Shown piece after piece: positions 44,793-54,185 of a DNA stretch of 64,000 nucleotides (its first letter is position 1; each line of letters opens with the position of its first letter). Both the position numbers and the translations under genes were made by a program. Below the pieces are notes generated by a model. It was given only the letters and a program-made list of their open reading frames with translations, was not told where the DNA came from and searched no databases. This DNA is from Fontibacterium temperatum (GTDB taxonomy: Bacteria; Pseudomonadota; Alphaproteobacteria; Pelagibacterales; Pelagibacteraceae), in NCBI GenBank assembly GCA_964203055.1, contig CAXNKS010000001.1:124001-188000 (forward strand), given 5' to 3'.

Positions 44793-47467
44793 TTAATTTT
44801 TTTTAAAATTTCTTCAAAAGAACTCTCTATTTTTGAGGCGTCAGAACCTCCGCTTGCTTGGGCAAAATCTTTTCTTCCGCCTCCACCTTTTCCACCTAAA
44901 ATTAATCCTATTTCTTTAGCTAATTTTGAGGCATCATATTCATTAATTAAATCATTAGTTACTCCAACTGCTACCGTAACTTTTCCATCATTTACAGAAT
45001 ATAAAATAATAATTTGTTTAATTGATTGTTTTTTTTGTTCTTCAATAAAATTTTGAATTCTTTTTACAGGATAATCTAATAATCTTTGAAATCTAATGCT
45101 TATTTTATTGTGATTAATATCTTTGATTATATTTTTGCTTTTATCTAATAATATATTTTTAACTTCTAAATCCTCTAAAGTTTTTTTTAAAACTATAGTT
45201 CTTGCTGAAATATCTTCTTCTTTAATTTCATTAATATTGCCTCCTAAATCTTTTATTTTTTTTTCTAATTCATTGATTTGAGCTATTTTGCTTTGATTGA
45301 TTTCATCTTTTTCATTTGCTCTATTTTTTAAATGTTCTGCTAATTGAGCATCTCTTAAAGCCTCAACTCTTCTTACTCCTGCTGCAACAGAAGACTGACT
45401 CACAACTGAAAATCTTCCAATTTCATGTGTATTTTTAACATGTGTTCCACCACACAATTCTATGGAAAAAGCTTTATTGCCATCAGTGCCCATTGTTAAA
45501 ACTCTTACCTCTTCTCCGTATTTTTCACCAAATAATGCCAACGCTCCTTCAGCCACCGCAGCTTTTGGAGTCATAAGTCTAGTTTGAACATCAGATTTTT
45601 GTTCAATAATTTTATTAACACAATCATTAATCTTGATCATTTCTTCATTGGTTATTGGTTTGTTATGACTAAAATCGAATCTTAATCTATCTGGACCAAC
45701 GTATGCTCCTTTTTGAGAAACATGCTTTCCAAGAGTTCTTCTTAATGATTCATGAAGTAAATGTGTTGCGGAATGATTGGCCCTAATATTCTGTCTTTTA
45801 ACTGAATCAATCTTAAGATCTGCCTGGTCGCCTTTTTTAATCTCACCTGAAATAAGTTTTCCATAGTGGATATAAAGATCGCCAAACATTTTTTTTGTAT
45901 CTGTTACTTCAAATTTAAAATTATTATTAGAAATATAACCTGTGTCTCCGACCTGACCTCCCGACTCTCCATAAAATATAGTTTGATTTAAGATAAGAGC
46001 TAAATCTAAATTTTTATTTGAACTATCAATTTCTTTATCAATATTAACTATTGATAAAATAACTCCTTGCGAAGCCTCTGAATTGTATCCTAAAAATTCC
46101 GTAGGACCGCACTTTTCCTTAAGTTCAAACCATATTTTTGAAGTTTGATCTGAGCCAGAACCTTTCCATGAAGCTCTAGCAATTTTTTTACTTTCTAACA
46201 TTAAAACATTAAATTGATCTTCATCTACGGATATCTTTTTATCTTTTAAAAAATCCTGAGTAAGATCTAACGGAAATCCATATGTGTCATATAATTTAAA
46301 AGCTAATTCTCCTGAAAGTTTATTATTTTTTATATTAACAATTTCTGTATTTAATATTTTCATTCCGTTTTTAAGCATTATAGAAAATCTTTCTTCCTCT
46401 AACTTTAAATTTTCAGAAATTAAAGAATCTGCTCTTTTTAGTTCTGGATATTCAGAGCTCATTTCTGAGATAAGAGTTGGAAGAACTTTATAAAGAACTG
46501 GTAAATCTGAACCCAAAGTAAATGCATGACGCATAGCTCTTCGCATAATTCTTCTTAGAACATATCCTCTTCCTTCATTTGAAGGTAGAACTCCATCTGC
46601 TATTAAAAATGCTGTTGCTCTTAAATGATCAGCAATAACTCTATAGCTTGGTATATTTTTATCTGAAACTTTTATATTAATATAATTTTCTGCTGACTTA
46701 ATTATGTTTTTAAATAAATCTATTTGATAATTATCATGAGTACCCTGCAATACTGCAGCGATCCTCTCTAGCCCCATTCCTGTATCCACCGAAGGTTTTG
46801 GTAAATTAACTCTTTTATCTTTTGAAATTTGTTCAAATTGCATAAATACAAGATTCCAAATTTCTACAAATCTATTTCCATCTTGATCTACAGAACCAGG
46901 AGGCCCTCCTTTTAGGTGTTCTCCATGATCATAAAAAATTTCAGAACAAGGACCACAAGGGCCTGTGTCTCCCATTGACCAAAAATTATCATTTGTTTTA
47001 ATTCTTATAATTCGACTATCGTGCAGACCTGCAATTTTTTTCCATAAATTAAATGCCTCATCATCTTCGTGAAAAACCGTTACTGTTAGCTTTTCTTTAG
47101 AAATTCCATAGTCTTTAGTAATTAATTCCCAAGCAAATTTAATTGCGGATTCTTTAAAATAATCACCAAATGAAAAATTTCCAAGCATCTCAAAAAAAGT
47201 ATGATGTCGCGGAGTGTAACCTACATTTTCTAAGTCGTTATGTTTCCCTCCAGCTCTAACGCATTTTTGAGAAGTTACTGCTCTCTTAAAAGGAAGTTTT
47301 TCTAAACCTGTAAAAACATTTTTAAACTGAACCATTCCTGAGTTGGTAAACATTAATGTTGGATCATTTTGTGGAACTAAAGGACTAGAATCTACAATCT
47401 GATGAGAATTTTTTGCAAAAAAATTTTTAAAAGTGCTTCTGCATTCTGTAAGTGTTTTTGTACCCAT
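44789..47467 (-). CDS. alaS: Alanyl-tRNA synthetase
   Basis: AlaS (892 residues) charges tRNA-Ala and edits Ser and Gly mischarging. It has the class II catalytic domain (TSQKCVRAGGKHNDLENVGY, HHTFFEMLGNFSFGDYFKE), the tRNA domain, the editing domain with zinc motifs (NHSATHLLHESLRRTLGKHV, ELCGGTHVKNTHEIGRF), and the C-Ala domain (LILGGKGGGGRKDFAQASG). The full length and unbroken 2.7-kb frame contrast with the broken genes elsewhere. It is downstream of recA, separated by a hairpin. Confidence 0.97.
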   Translation of the reverse strand: MGTKTLTECRSTFKNFFAKNSHQIVDSSPLVPQNDPTLMFTNSGMVQFKNVFTGLEKLPFKRAVTSQKCVRAGGKHNDLENVGYTPRHHTFFEMLGNFSFGDYFKESAIKFAWELITKDYGISKEKLTVTVFHEDDEAFNLWKKIAGLHDSRIIRIKTNDNFWSMGDTGPCGPCSEIFYDHGEHLKGGPPGSVDQDGNRFVEIWNLVFMQFEQISKDKRVNLPKPSVDTGMGLERIAAVLQGTHDNYQIDLFKNIIKSAENYINIKVSDKNIPSYRVIADHLRATAFLIADGVLPSNEGRGYVLRRIMRRAMRHAFTLGSDLPVLYKVLPTLISEMSSEYPELKRADSLISENLKLEEERFSIMLKNGMKILNTEIVNIKNNKLSGELAFKLYDTYGFPLDLTQDFLKDKKISVDEDQFNVLMLESKKIARASWKGSGSDQTSKIWFELKEKCGPTEFLGYNSEASQGVILSIVNIDKEIDSSNKNLDLALILNQTIFYGESGGQVGDTGYISNNNFKFEVTDTKKMFGDLYIHYGKLISGEIKKGDQADLKIDSVKRQNIRANHSATHLLHESLRRTLGKHVSQKGAYVGPDRLRFDFSHNKPITNEEMIKINDCVNKIIEQKSDVQTRLMTPKAAVAEGALALFGEKYGEEVRVLTMGTDGNKAFSIELCGGTHVKNTHEIGRFSVVSQSSVAAGVRRVEALRDAQLAEHLKNRANEKDEINQSKIAQINELEKKIKDLGGNINEIKEEDISARTIVLKKTLEDLEVKNILLDKSKNIIKDINHNKISIRFQRLLDYPVKRIQNFIEEQKKQSIKQIIILYSVNDGKVTVAVGVTNDLINEYDASKLAKEIGLILGGKGGGGRKDFAQASGGSDASKIESSFEEILKKIN

Positions 47468-47508
47468 CTACTTATAGATACAACTTTTTATATATATGTC
47501 TAGAATGC

Positions 47509-47536
47509 TAAAGGCGCCTTTTTAAAAGCGCCTTTA
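47509..47536 (-). terminator. Hairpin between recA and alaS, probable intrinsic terminator
   Basis: TAAAGGCGC and GCGCCTTTA form a 9-bp stem around a 10-base A/T loop. It lies 41 bases beyond the recA stop and 42 bases before the alaS start, both on the minus strand. The GC core is conspicuous in this AT-rich setting. The minus-strand T-run after the stem is short (CCTTTA), so termination strength is uncertain. It would separate recA from alaS transcription. Confidence 0.65.
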
Positions 47537-47576
47537 ATTAACGTATTAGGAATATTTAACTTTAGATTTACTAAAT

Positions 47577-48677
47577 TTAATTATCTTCTTTATTATCTTC
47601 TTTTTCCTCAGGAATATTCTCTGAATGATCACTTAGTTTTTCTGAAATTAGTTTAGCATTTGTTCTAACTGCCATTTCAATCTCAGCTGCAATCTTTGGA
47701 TTTAGCTTTAGGTATTGCTTAACATTTTCTCTACCTTGTCCTACTTTTTCACCTTTATAGGAATACCATGCTCCAGCTTTTTCTATAATGTTTGCTTTTG
47801 CTGCTAAATCAACAACTTCCCCTAGTTTGCTAATGCCTTCTCCATACATAATATCAAACTCCACTACTTTAAATGGAGGGGCAACTTTATTTTTTACAAC
47901 CTTAACTCGTGTTTGGTTACCAATTATCTCTTCTTTATCTTTAATTGCTCCTATTCTTCTAATATCTAATCTTACAGACGAATAAAATTTAAGAGCGTTT
48001 CCTCCGGCAGTTGTCTCTGGGCTACCAAACATAACTCCTATTTTCATTCTTATTTGATTAATAAAAATAATCATAGTGTTTGTTTTGGAAACTGAACCTG
48101 TCAACTTTCTTAGAGCCTGACTCATTAATCGAGCTTGTAAGCCCATATGATGATCTCCCATCTCTCCTTCTAGCTCTGCTCTTGGTGTTAAAGCAGCAAC
48201 AGAATCTACAACTAGGACAGAAATAGATCCCGATCTAACTAAAGTGTCAGCAATCTCAAGTGCCTGTTCACCTGTATCGGGTTGAGAAATTAATAATTCA
48301 GTAGTATTAACGCCTAATTTTTTTGCATAAACTGGGTCAAGAGCATGCTCTGCATCAATGAATGCACAAATTCCACCTTTTTTTTGCGCCTCAGCAATAA
48401 CCTGTAATGATAAAGTAGTTTTTCCAGATGACTCTGGTCCATAAATTTCTACAATTCTACTTTTTGGAAGACCTCCAATTCCTAGCGCAAGGTCTAATCC
48501 TAATGATCCTGTTGATATAGATTCTATATCAAGAACTCTAGATTGGCCTAGTCTCATTACAGAACCTTTTCCGTAATTTTGATCTATTTGACTTATGGCT
48601 GCGTCTAATGCTTTTTGTTTTTCTTTTTTGTCTTCTGTCTTCTCAGTATTTACTATTTTAAGTGTGTTTTTAGTCAT
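47577..48677 (-). CDS. recA: Recombinase RecA
   Basis: RecA (366 residues) catalyses homologous pairing and, in SOS bacteria, LexA self-cleavage. Features: N-terminal GKGSVMRLGQ, Walker A YGPESSGKTTLSLQ, catalytic-Glu region AFIDAEHALDPVYAKKLGV, loop L1 MGDHHMGLQARLMSQALRKL, INQIRMKIGVMFGSPETTAG and an acidic tail. The start is preceded by an AAGGAA ribosome site. A GTAC-N7-GTTC sequence resembling the alphaproteobacterial LexA box lies 51 bases upstream. Confidence 0.98.
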   Translation of the reverse strand: MTKNTLKIVNTEKTEDKKEKQKALDAAISQIDQNYGKGSVMRLGQSRVLDIESISTGSLGLDLALGIGGLPKSRIVEIYGPESSGKTTLSLQVIAEAQKKGGICAFIDAEHALDPVYAKKLGVNTTELLISQPDTGEQALEIADTLVRSGSISVLVVDSVAALTPRAELEGEMGDHHMGLQARLMSQALRKLTGSVSKTNTMIIFINQIRMKIGVMFGSPETTAGGNALKFYSSVRLDIRRIGAIKDKEEIIGNQTRVKVVKNKVAPPFKVVEFDIMYGEGISKLGEVVDLAAKANIIEKAGAWYSYKGEKVGQGRENVKQYLKLNPKIAAEIEMAVRTNAKLISEKLSDHSENIPEEKEDNKEDN

Positions 48678-48727
48678 TTTATTCCTTTTTAATTTATTTT
48701 ATTGTTTAACGACTCAATAAAACAAAT

Positions 48728-48742
48728 GTACACATTTTGTTC
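48728..48742 (-). promoter_or_regulatory. Candidate LexA (SOS) box upstream of recA
   Basis: On the plus strand GTAC-N7-GTTC matches the alphaproteobacterial LexA box GTTC-N7-GTTC at seven of eight fixed positions; on the recA strand it reads GAACAAAATGTGTAC. It lies 51 bases before the recA start in a 112-base gap. Whether this genome has lexA is not shown here. Confidence 0.45.
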
Positions 48743-48789
48743 TTTTATTCAATTATATTTATAAGTAATTGAAATATATGTATTTTTTA

Positions 48790-50136
48790 CTAAAAAATAT
48801 GTCTTATCCAGCTCTTATTTGGATAATCATTAGGATCGTATAGTTTTGTCTCTAAAGCTAAATTTTTTGCTGTGAGACTACCTATTGAAGATAAAAGCTT
48901 AAATTGAGAAACAATTCTATCCTTATCAGAAATTGCATTATTTACTCTTGATTCAAGCAATGTAGATCTTGATGTAATGACATCCAATGTTGATCTTGAT
49001 CCAGCTTCATACTCTTGAATAATACCTTCGTATGCAATTTCGGATGCTTTTACTCTTAACTTTGTTAATTCAAAATTACTTATAGCAAGTTTAAAATTAG
49101 ACCATGCAGAATAAGAATCTCTATCCACAATATTTTTAGAAGTTTGTAGATCTAATTCTGCGCTATCTAATAAAGATCTCTTTTGTATAATTAATGAAGT
49201 CTGCTTTCCTCCTTGATAAAGAGGAATTGAAGCTTGCGCTTTTGCAACTGATTGTTTTGTTTTGTCTATACTTGAACTGTAGCCATCATAATCAGTTATG
49301 TCCAATGACAAACTAAACGTTGGAGAAAGTTCAGCTATAGCTATTTTATGTTCGTCCTCAGCTTTTTTAAGGGAGAATTCCGAAATCTTTAAAATAGGAT
49401 TTTCTTTTTGTGCAAATGCTGAAGTTTCTTCTAAAGATTTAGGTAAAGTTAAATTTAAATTATTTATTTCTTCTAAATCTACAGGATCGTAACCTACAAC
49501 ATTTTTAAAATTCTTTTTAGTAATCAGCAGTTCATTTTCAGCATTTAATAAATTAGATTGTGCAGCCGCCAATGAACTTTCTGATTGTGCCAAGTCAGAA
49601 ATTGTAATTATTCCTCGCTCCAATCTACTTTTGTCTAATTCAACTTGTTTTTCAGATAAGTCTAAATTTTCTTTGCTAAAAACAACTTTCTTTTGAGCAA
49701 GAAGTGTTCCCGTATAAGCTTCGACTGCTTCTAGAAGAACATCTTGTTCTACTTTTTTTAAAGTATATCTGGCTATCTCAACGGAACTTTTTTCTTTTTG
49801 ATAATTATACATATCATCAAAATTAAATATTTTTTGTTCAATAGTAATTGATTTTGCAGTTGTCTGAGCATTAGTTGAAGGTGAGGAAGAACCCGTTGAA
49901 TTTGTTATTTTAGAACTATCTGTATCACTTTTATAAGCAGAGATAGTAACGGTTGGTTTAAACGCACTAAAAGCTTGAACTAAATTCTCATCAACAGCTT
50001 TAGTTCTTTCCCTTTCAGCGTTAAGTTTTGGATTATTTAAGTACGCAGCAATTAAAGATTTATTAATATTTTCAACTGCATAAGCACTCGTGCTTATAAA
50101 AAAAACTAAAAAATAAAATTTTTTAAAAAAACTCAT
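48790..50136 (-). CDS. tolC: TolC-family outer membrane efflux protein
   Basis: A 448-residue outer-membrane channel for type I secretion and RND efflux. A signal peptide (about 1-20, ending STSAYAVEN) is followed by two repeats of long coiled-coil helices (about 100-215 and 310-420) and short barrel strands. The repeat motif is seen as LERGIITISDLAQSESSLAA in the first half and YEAGSRSTLDVITSRSTLLE in the second. The kinase-like gene ends directly before its start. recA lies downstream. Confidence 0.9.
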   Translation of the reverse strand: MSFFKKFYFLVFFISTSAYAVENINKSLIAAYLNNPKLNAERERTKAVDENLVQAFSAFKPTVTISAYKSDTDSSKITNSTGSSSPSTNAQTTAKSITIEQKIFNFDDMYNYQKEKSSVEIARYTLKKVEQDVLLEAVEAYTGTLLAQKKVVFSKENLDLSEKQVELDKSRLERGIITISDLAQSESSLAAAQSNLLNAENELLITKKNFKNVVGYDPVDLEEINNLNLTLPKSLEETSAFAQKENPILKISEFSLKKAEDEHKIAIAELSPTFSLSLDITDYDGYSSSIDKTKQSVAKAQASIPLYQGGKQTSLIIQKRSLLDSAELDLQTSKNIVDRDSYSAWSNFKLAISNFELTKLRVKASEIAYEGIIQEYEAGSRSTLDVITSRSTLLESRVNNAISDKDRIVSQFKLLSSIGSLTAKNLALETKLYDPNDYPNKSWIRHIF

Positions 50137-51048
50137 CTAGTTTAATATAATTTTTTTAGGTTGATGATTTGAACTTATTGGCACAACTATATCAGCAAAT
50201 TTAGGCATATCTATGAGCATCTTTTTAGTTATTCTCTCATAAAACATTATAAATCTTTTAATTTCACTTTCTGACATTATTTTATTTTTATTTTTAGATA
50301 TATTTTTTCTAGAATAAGCTAATTTTTTCTCCTGCAAGCCTCTCCAAGTTAAAACTTTATTAAAATTCGGTACTTTTAAATAAATCATTAAATCAATAAA
50401 TGAAAATAATTTTTTATAATCATTCTTTAATTGCTGATTAACCGCAAACCTCCATTTGCAATTTTTATCCTCATAAGACTCTAATAAATTAATAGTTTTT
50501 TTTAATTTACGATTATTTTCTTCAGGTCTAGCCCCAACACACCATCCTTCTAATATAAATACATCTAATTTTTTTTCTACATAATGCCACTTATTTTTTG
50601 GCAATCTGTCGTCTATGGATTTATCAAATTTTGGAATTAAAAAAGATTTATTAAGTGTATTATCTTTTAGAACTTTAAAAAATTTAGTTAAAAAATTAAC
50701 ATCATGAGTGCCCGGAACCCCCCTTGTAAGAAATAGTTTATTTATTTCTTTTGATATTTTAATTCTTTCTTTTTTAGTTTTATAAATATCATCAATAGAA
50801 ACTGAGACAGTTCTTAAATTATACTTGCTCTCTAAAATTAATTTTAAAAACTGAGCGAATGTTGTTTTTCCTGATCCTTGTCCTCCAGCCAATCCAATAA
50901 TCAAAGGTTTTCTTAATGAAGTTTTTTTTAAAAAAATTAGCTCTGCAATCTTAATATAAATATTTTTGAAATTTTTATTTAAATTTTCTTTTATTAGAAA
51001 ATGATTTTTTAATTTATTAAGTTTATTGATTAAACTTTCCTTCATCAA
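50137..51048 (-). CDS. P-loop kinase resembling plant-type D-glycerate 3-kinase
   Basis: A 303-residue kinase with Walker A GLAGGQGSGKTTFAQFL, the SIDDIY motif of the PRK/uridine kinase fold, and TRGVPGTHDVNFLTKF, which is characteristic of D-glycerate 3-kinase (GLYK) relatives. FILEGWCVGARPEEN is also family-like. Glycerate phosphorylation would fit SAR11 use of glycolate and glycerate, but the substrate is inferred only from fold similarity. It lies directly upstream of tolC. Confidence 0.75.
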   Translation of the reverse strand: MMKESLINKLNKLKNHFLIKENLNKNFKNIYIKIAELIFLKKTSLRKPLIIGLAGGQGSGKTTFAQFLKLILESKYNLRTVSVSIDDIYKTKKERIKISKEINKLFLTRGVPGTHDVNFLTKFFKVLKDNTLNKSFLIPKFDKSIDDRLPKNKWHYVEKKLDVFILEGWCVGARPEENNRKLKKTINLLESYEDKNCKWRFAVNQQLKNDYKKLFSFIDLMIYLKVPNFNKVLTWRGLQEKKLAYSRKNISKNKNKIMSESEIKRFIMFYERITKKMLIDMPKFADIVVPISSNHQPKKIILN

Positions 51049-51057
51049 AAAAGAGTT

Positions 51058-51657
51058 TTAATTTTTTTTTAAAGAATACTCTAATAACTCTAGTCTATCC
51101 TGACCCCAAAACATTTCATTATTGTAAATATAAGTTGGAACTCCAAATATGTTCATATTAATAGCTTCTTGTGTATTAGCTTCATAAATATTTTTAATTT
51201 TATCTGACATTGCCAATTTATTTAAATCTTCAAAATTAATTTTTAAATCATTTGCTATTAGTTTTAGTGTTTCTAAATTAGAAATATCATTTTCTTGTGC
51301 CCATAATTGTTCTAAAACTTTCATGCCAAATTCTATTTTTATTCCCATATCAATACTTGCTATACAAAATAATGCTGGTGTATGAGGATCTTTTGGTGGA
51401 AAAAATTTTGGTTTTTGATTAATTTTAATATTCAAAAATTCACCCCACCTTTTTAATTCTAATAGTCTATAATTTTGTCTTGAGATATGTCTTTGCGGCA
51501 CTGGAACTCCTCCTGTCGCAACAAAAACTTTTCCCACTAAATCAATTGGTTTTTCAATTATTTCTACTGAATATTTCTTTGAAATTTCTATTAATCTTTT
51601 ATTTCCAAGATAAGCAAATGGAGATGCAACGCTGTAAAAATACAAAATTTTTTTCAT
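51058..51657 (-). CDS. DsbA-family 2-hydroxychromene-2-carboxylate isomerase-like protein
   Basis: A 199-residue thioredoxin-fold protein, DsbA/HCCA isomerase (kappa-class GST) type: YFYSVASPFAYLGNKRL at the N-terminus, the helical insert, then NIFGVPTYIYNNEMFWGQDR with the cis-Pro loop near the C-terminus. There is no CxxC; a Ser-containing SVASPF replaces it, as in isomerases of this family. The named reaction belongs to naphthalene catabolism and is unlikely to be the role here; a GSH-dependent isomerase is a safer description. Confidence 0.8.
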   Translation of the reverse strand: MKKILYFYSVASPFAYLGNKRLIEISKKYSVEIIEKPIDLVGKVFVATGGVPVPQRHISRQNYRLLELKRWGEFLNIKINQKPKFFPPKDPHTPALFCIASIDMGIKIEFGMKVLEQLWAQENDISNLETLKLIANDLKINFEDLNKLAMSDKIKNIYEANTQEAINMNIFGVPTYIYNNEMFWGQDRLELLEYSLKKN

Positions 51658-51698
51658 ATGTACTTATATAAACTATTTAAATAAAACAAATAGCTTAT

Positions 51699-52325
51699 AT
51701 GATTGAGTTGTTTTATTACCCGACACCTAATGGTAGAAAAATTTCTATTCTTTTAGAAGAGCTAGAATTAAAATATAAAATAACAAGAATCGATATTACT
51801 AAAAACGAACAATTCTCAGAAAACTTTTTAAAGATTAGTCCTTTAAATAAAATTCCAGCTATAATTGATGATCAGGAAACTGTGTTTGAATCAGGGGCTA
51901 TATTAATTTATCTGGCTAAAAAAAATAATTTTAAATTTTATCCTCAAAAATATGAGAAAAATATTAATGAATGGTTAATGGTTCAAGTAAGTTTCGTTGG
52001 TCCTATGCTCGGTCAACTTCATTATTTTTATAAATTTAATAAAGGTAAAAGCGAATATGCTGAAAATAGATTTTCAGAACTTGCAAAGAAAATTTATGAA
52101 TATTTAGATATGCAACTTAGTAAAAATAAATATTTAGCATGTGATGAGTATACAATTGCTGATATTGCAACCTTTCCATGGTTATGTCGTCATGAATGGC
52201 ATGAGATTGGAATTAAAAAATATAAGAATTTATCTAGATGGTATGAAGAAATTTCTAAAAGACCTGCTGTTGTAAAAGGTTATGATCCTGAAAATTTAGG
52301 AGAAAAAATTCCTTTAGCTTCTTAA
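51699..52325 (+). CDS. Glutathione S-transferase
   Basis: A 208-residue cytosolic GST. The N-terminal thioredoxin-like domain has FYYPTPNGRKISILLEEL and the glutathione-binding NKIPAIIDDQETVFESGAIL; the C-terminal helical domain has EYTIADIATFPWLCRHEW. The YfcG/Ure2-like group is the closest in style, since NGRKI replaces the catalytic Tyr or Ser motif of other classes. It is divergent from the isomerase-like gene with 41 bases between, and its end overlaps dksA by 12 bases. Confidence 0.87.
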   Translation: MIELFYYPTPNGRKISILLEELELKYKITRIDITKNEQFSENFLKISPLNKIPAIIDDQETVFESGAILIYLAKKNNFKFYPQKYEKNINEWLMVQVSFVGPMLGQLHYFYKFNKGKSEYAENRFSELAKKIYEYLDMQLSKNKYLACDEYTIADIATFPWLCRHEWHEIGIKKYKNLSRWYEEISKRPAVVKGYDPENLGEKIPLAS

Positions 52326-52739
52326 CTTGTCGGCGAAAATTTTTTCTTCTCTCTCATGTCGTTCTTGGGCCTCAACAGTCAAGGTTGCTATCGGTCTAGC
52401 TATTAATCTCTTTAAACCTATTTGTTCACCTGTCTCTTCACAGTAACCGTAAGTATCATCTTTAATTTTTTTAAGAGCCTTATCTATTTTAGAAATAAGT
52501 TTTTTATTCCTATTAACTGTTCTCATTTCAATAGCTCTACCTGTTTGAGAGGTTGCTTGGTCAACAACATCGGCAGAAGTATCATTGTCATCTAACTCAT
52601 TAAAAAGTATTTTATCATTTTGAAGAGCTAGCTCTTTCTTCGACTCTTCCAAGACTCTTCTGAAATATTCTTTATGTTTTGCACACATGTACTTTTCTTT
52701 AGCACTTGGTGTGTAGTTTTTTGGTAATTTTGTAACCAT
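52314..52739 (-). CDS. dksA: RNA polymerase-binding transcription factor DksA (zinc-independent type)
   Basis: DksA (141 residues) inserts its coiled coil into the RNA polymerase secondary channel and acts with ppGpp. The coiled-coil tip with the paired Asp is in LDDNDTSADVVDQA, and the globular end reads YGYCEETGEQIGLKRLIARP followed by IATLTVEAQERHE. The four-Cys zinc finger is replaced by C-x2-T-x17-T-x2-A, the pattern of zinc-independent DksA (described for P. aeruginosa DksA2). Alphaproteobacterial DksA often looks like this. Confidence 0.94.
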   Translation of the reverse strand: MVTKLPKNYTPSAKEKYMCAKHKEYFRRVLEESKKELALQNDKILFNELDDNDTSADVVDQATSQTGRAIEMRTVNRNKKLISKIDKALKKIKDDTYGYCEETGEQIGLKRLIARPIATLTVEAQERHEREEKIFADKLRS

Positions 52740-52807
52740 TAAGATGGGGGAATATAAGTTCCTTTTTTATAGTGTCAAGTTGCATTGAATCAATTAAATC
52801 ATCATTA

Positions 52808-54181
52808 ATGATGCAACCAGGTAAAGAAAAAAATATTTTTTATCTATTATGTCTTTATCACTTAATTATTTGGACCATCGTACCCTACTTATCTAATAAA
52901 AATTTACCCTTAGATGTAATTGAAGCATTAGCGTGGGGACAAGATTTTGACTTAGGTTACAATAAGCATCCACCTTTAAGCGCTTGGATACCTGGTCTGC
53001 TATTTAAAATTTTTGGAAATAAAGATTGGATTTATTATTTATTAAGCCAAGTATTTATTGTTATTTCTTTTATATTTTTATGGAAACTATCTTCATTTTT
53101 TTTAAAAAATAAATCTCAAATTGTTTTATCCATTCTAGCAATAGAAGGTATTGTTTTTTACACATTTGAGACACCACAATTTAACGTAAATATCTGCCAA
53201 ATCCCTTTATGGATTGGGACGGTATATTTTTTTTTTAAATCTATAAAAAATAATAAAATTACTGACTGGATTTTTTTAGGCAGCTTCGCTGCTCTTGGTT
53301 TTTTAACAAAATATATCTTTGCCTATTTATTAATATCTCTTTTTTTTTATTTAATTTTTATTTCGTTAAAGAAGAAAAATAATAATTTTAATTTTTTATA
53401 TGCTTTATTAACTTTTTTCTTAATAACAGCTCCTCATTTTCAATGGTTAATTCAAAATGATTTTACTACCATTTATTATGCTCTTAAGCGTGGAGGATTA
53501 AATGAAGCTAGTAATTACAACCATTTATTAAATCCATTTAAATTTATAATAAGTCAAATTACGGTCTTATTACCATTTCTTTTATTAATTTATTTATTAA
53601 TAAAAAGAATTAAAATTAAATTACCTTTAAATAATGAAAAATTTATTTTTTTATTATTTTCATTTCTGCTTCCATTTTTTTTAATTTTAATAACCTCAGT
53701 GATTACTGGTTCTAGAATAAGAACAATGTGGATGATTCCGTTTTATTCTTTGATTGGTATTTTTTTTATATTTTTATATCAAGACCAAATAAATTTAAAA
53801 AAATTAAAAAAATTCAATATTTTATTAATAATATTTTTAATCGTATCACCAACACTATATTCGTTAAGATCAATATATAATGACACAAGAACGGGTTATG
53901 AAGGAAAAAAAATAGCATTACAAATTGAAAAAGAATGGAAAACTATTTCAAAAGACGAGATATCTAATGTTGGGTTTTCAGAATGGTATGCTGGAAATTT
54001 ATCTTATCAATTAAGTAATAGACCAAAAGTTTTTTTGGAAGAAAATAATAATTTTTATAAAAAGCCAGCAATTATTATCGCAAAAGATATTGGTCCAAGT
54101 TTATGTAATCGAAAAAACATAAATGTTAAAAATATTGTATATAAAAAAATAGACAATCATGATGTATGTTTTATTTACTAA
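52808..54181 (+). CDS. Glycosyltransferase family 39 (ArnT/PMT-like) membrane protein
   Basis: A lipid-linked sugar transferase of the GT-C fold with about 11 membrane helices. Start set at ATG 52808 (457 residues); a GTG 36 bases upstream adds a poor leader. The GT39 signature is the acidic loop LAWGQDFDLGYNKHPPLSAW after the first helix, with the metal/donor-binding Asp-Glu cluster. The polar C-terminal domain (about 380-457) ends VYKKIDNHDVCFIY. It is followed by a GT2 after four bases; together they suggest a polyprenyl-linked sugar step, as in lipid A or surface glycan modification. Confidence 0.82.
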   Translation: MMQPGKEKNIFYLLCLYHLIIWTIVPYLSNKNLPLDVIEALAWGQDFDLGYNKHPPLSAWIPGLLFKIFGNKDWIYYLLSQVFIVISFIFLWKLSSFFLKNKSQIVLSILAIEGIVFYTFETPQFNVNICQIPLWIGTVYFFFKSIKNNKITDWIFLGSFAALGFLTKYIFAYLLISLFFYLIFISLKKKNNNFNFLYALLTFFLITAPHFQWLIQNDFTTIYYALKRGGLNEASNYNHLLNPFKFIISQITVLLPFLLLIYLLIKRIKIKLPLNNEKFIFLLFSFLLPFFLILITSVITGSRIRTMWMIPFYSLIGIFFIFLYQDQINLKKLKKFNILLIIFLIVSPTLYSLRSIYNDTRTGYEGKKIALQIEKEWKTISKDEISNVGFSEWYAGNLSYQLSNRPKVFLEENNNFYKKPAIIIAKDIGPSLCNRKNINVKNIVYKKIDNHDVCFIY

Positions 54182-54185
54182 ATAA

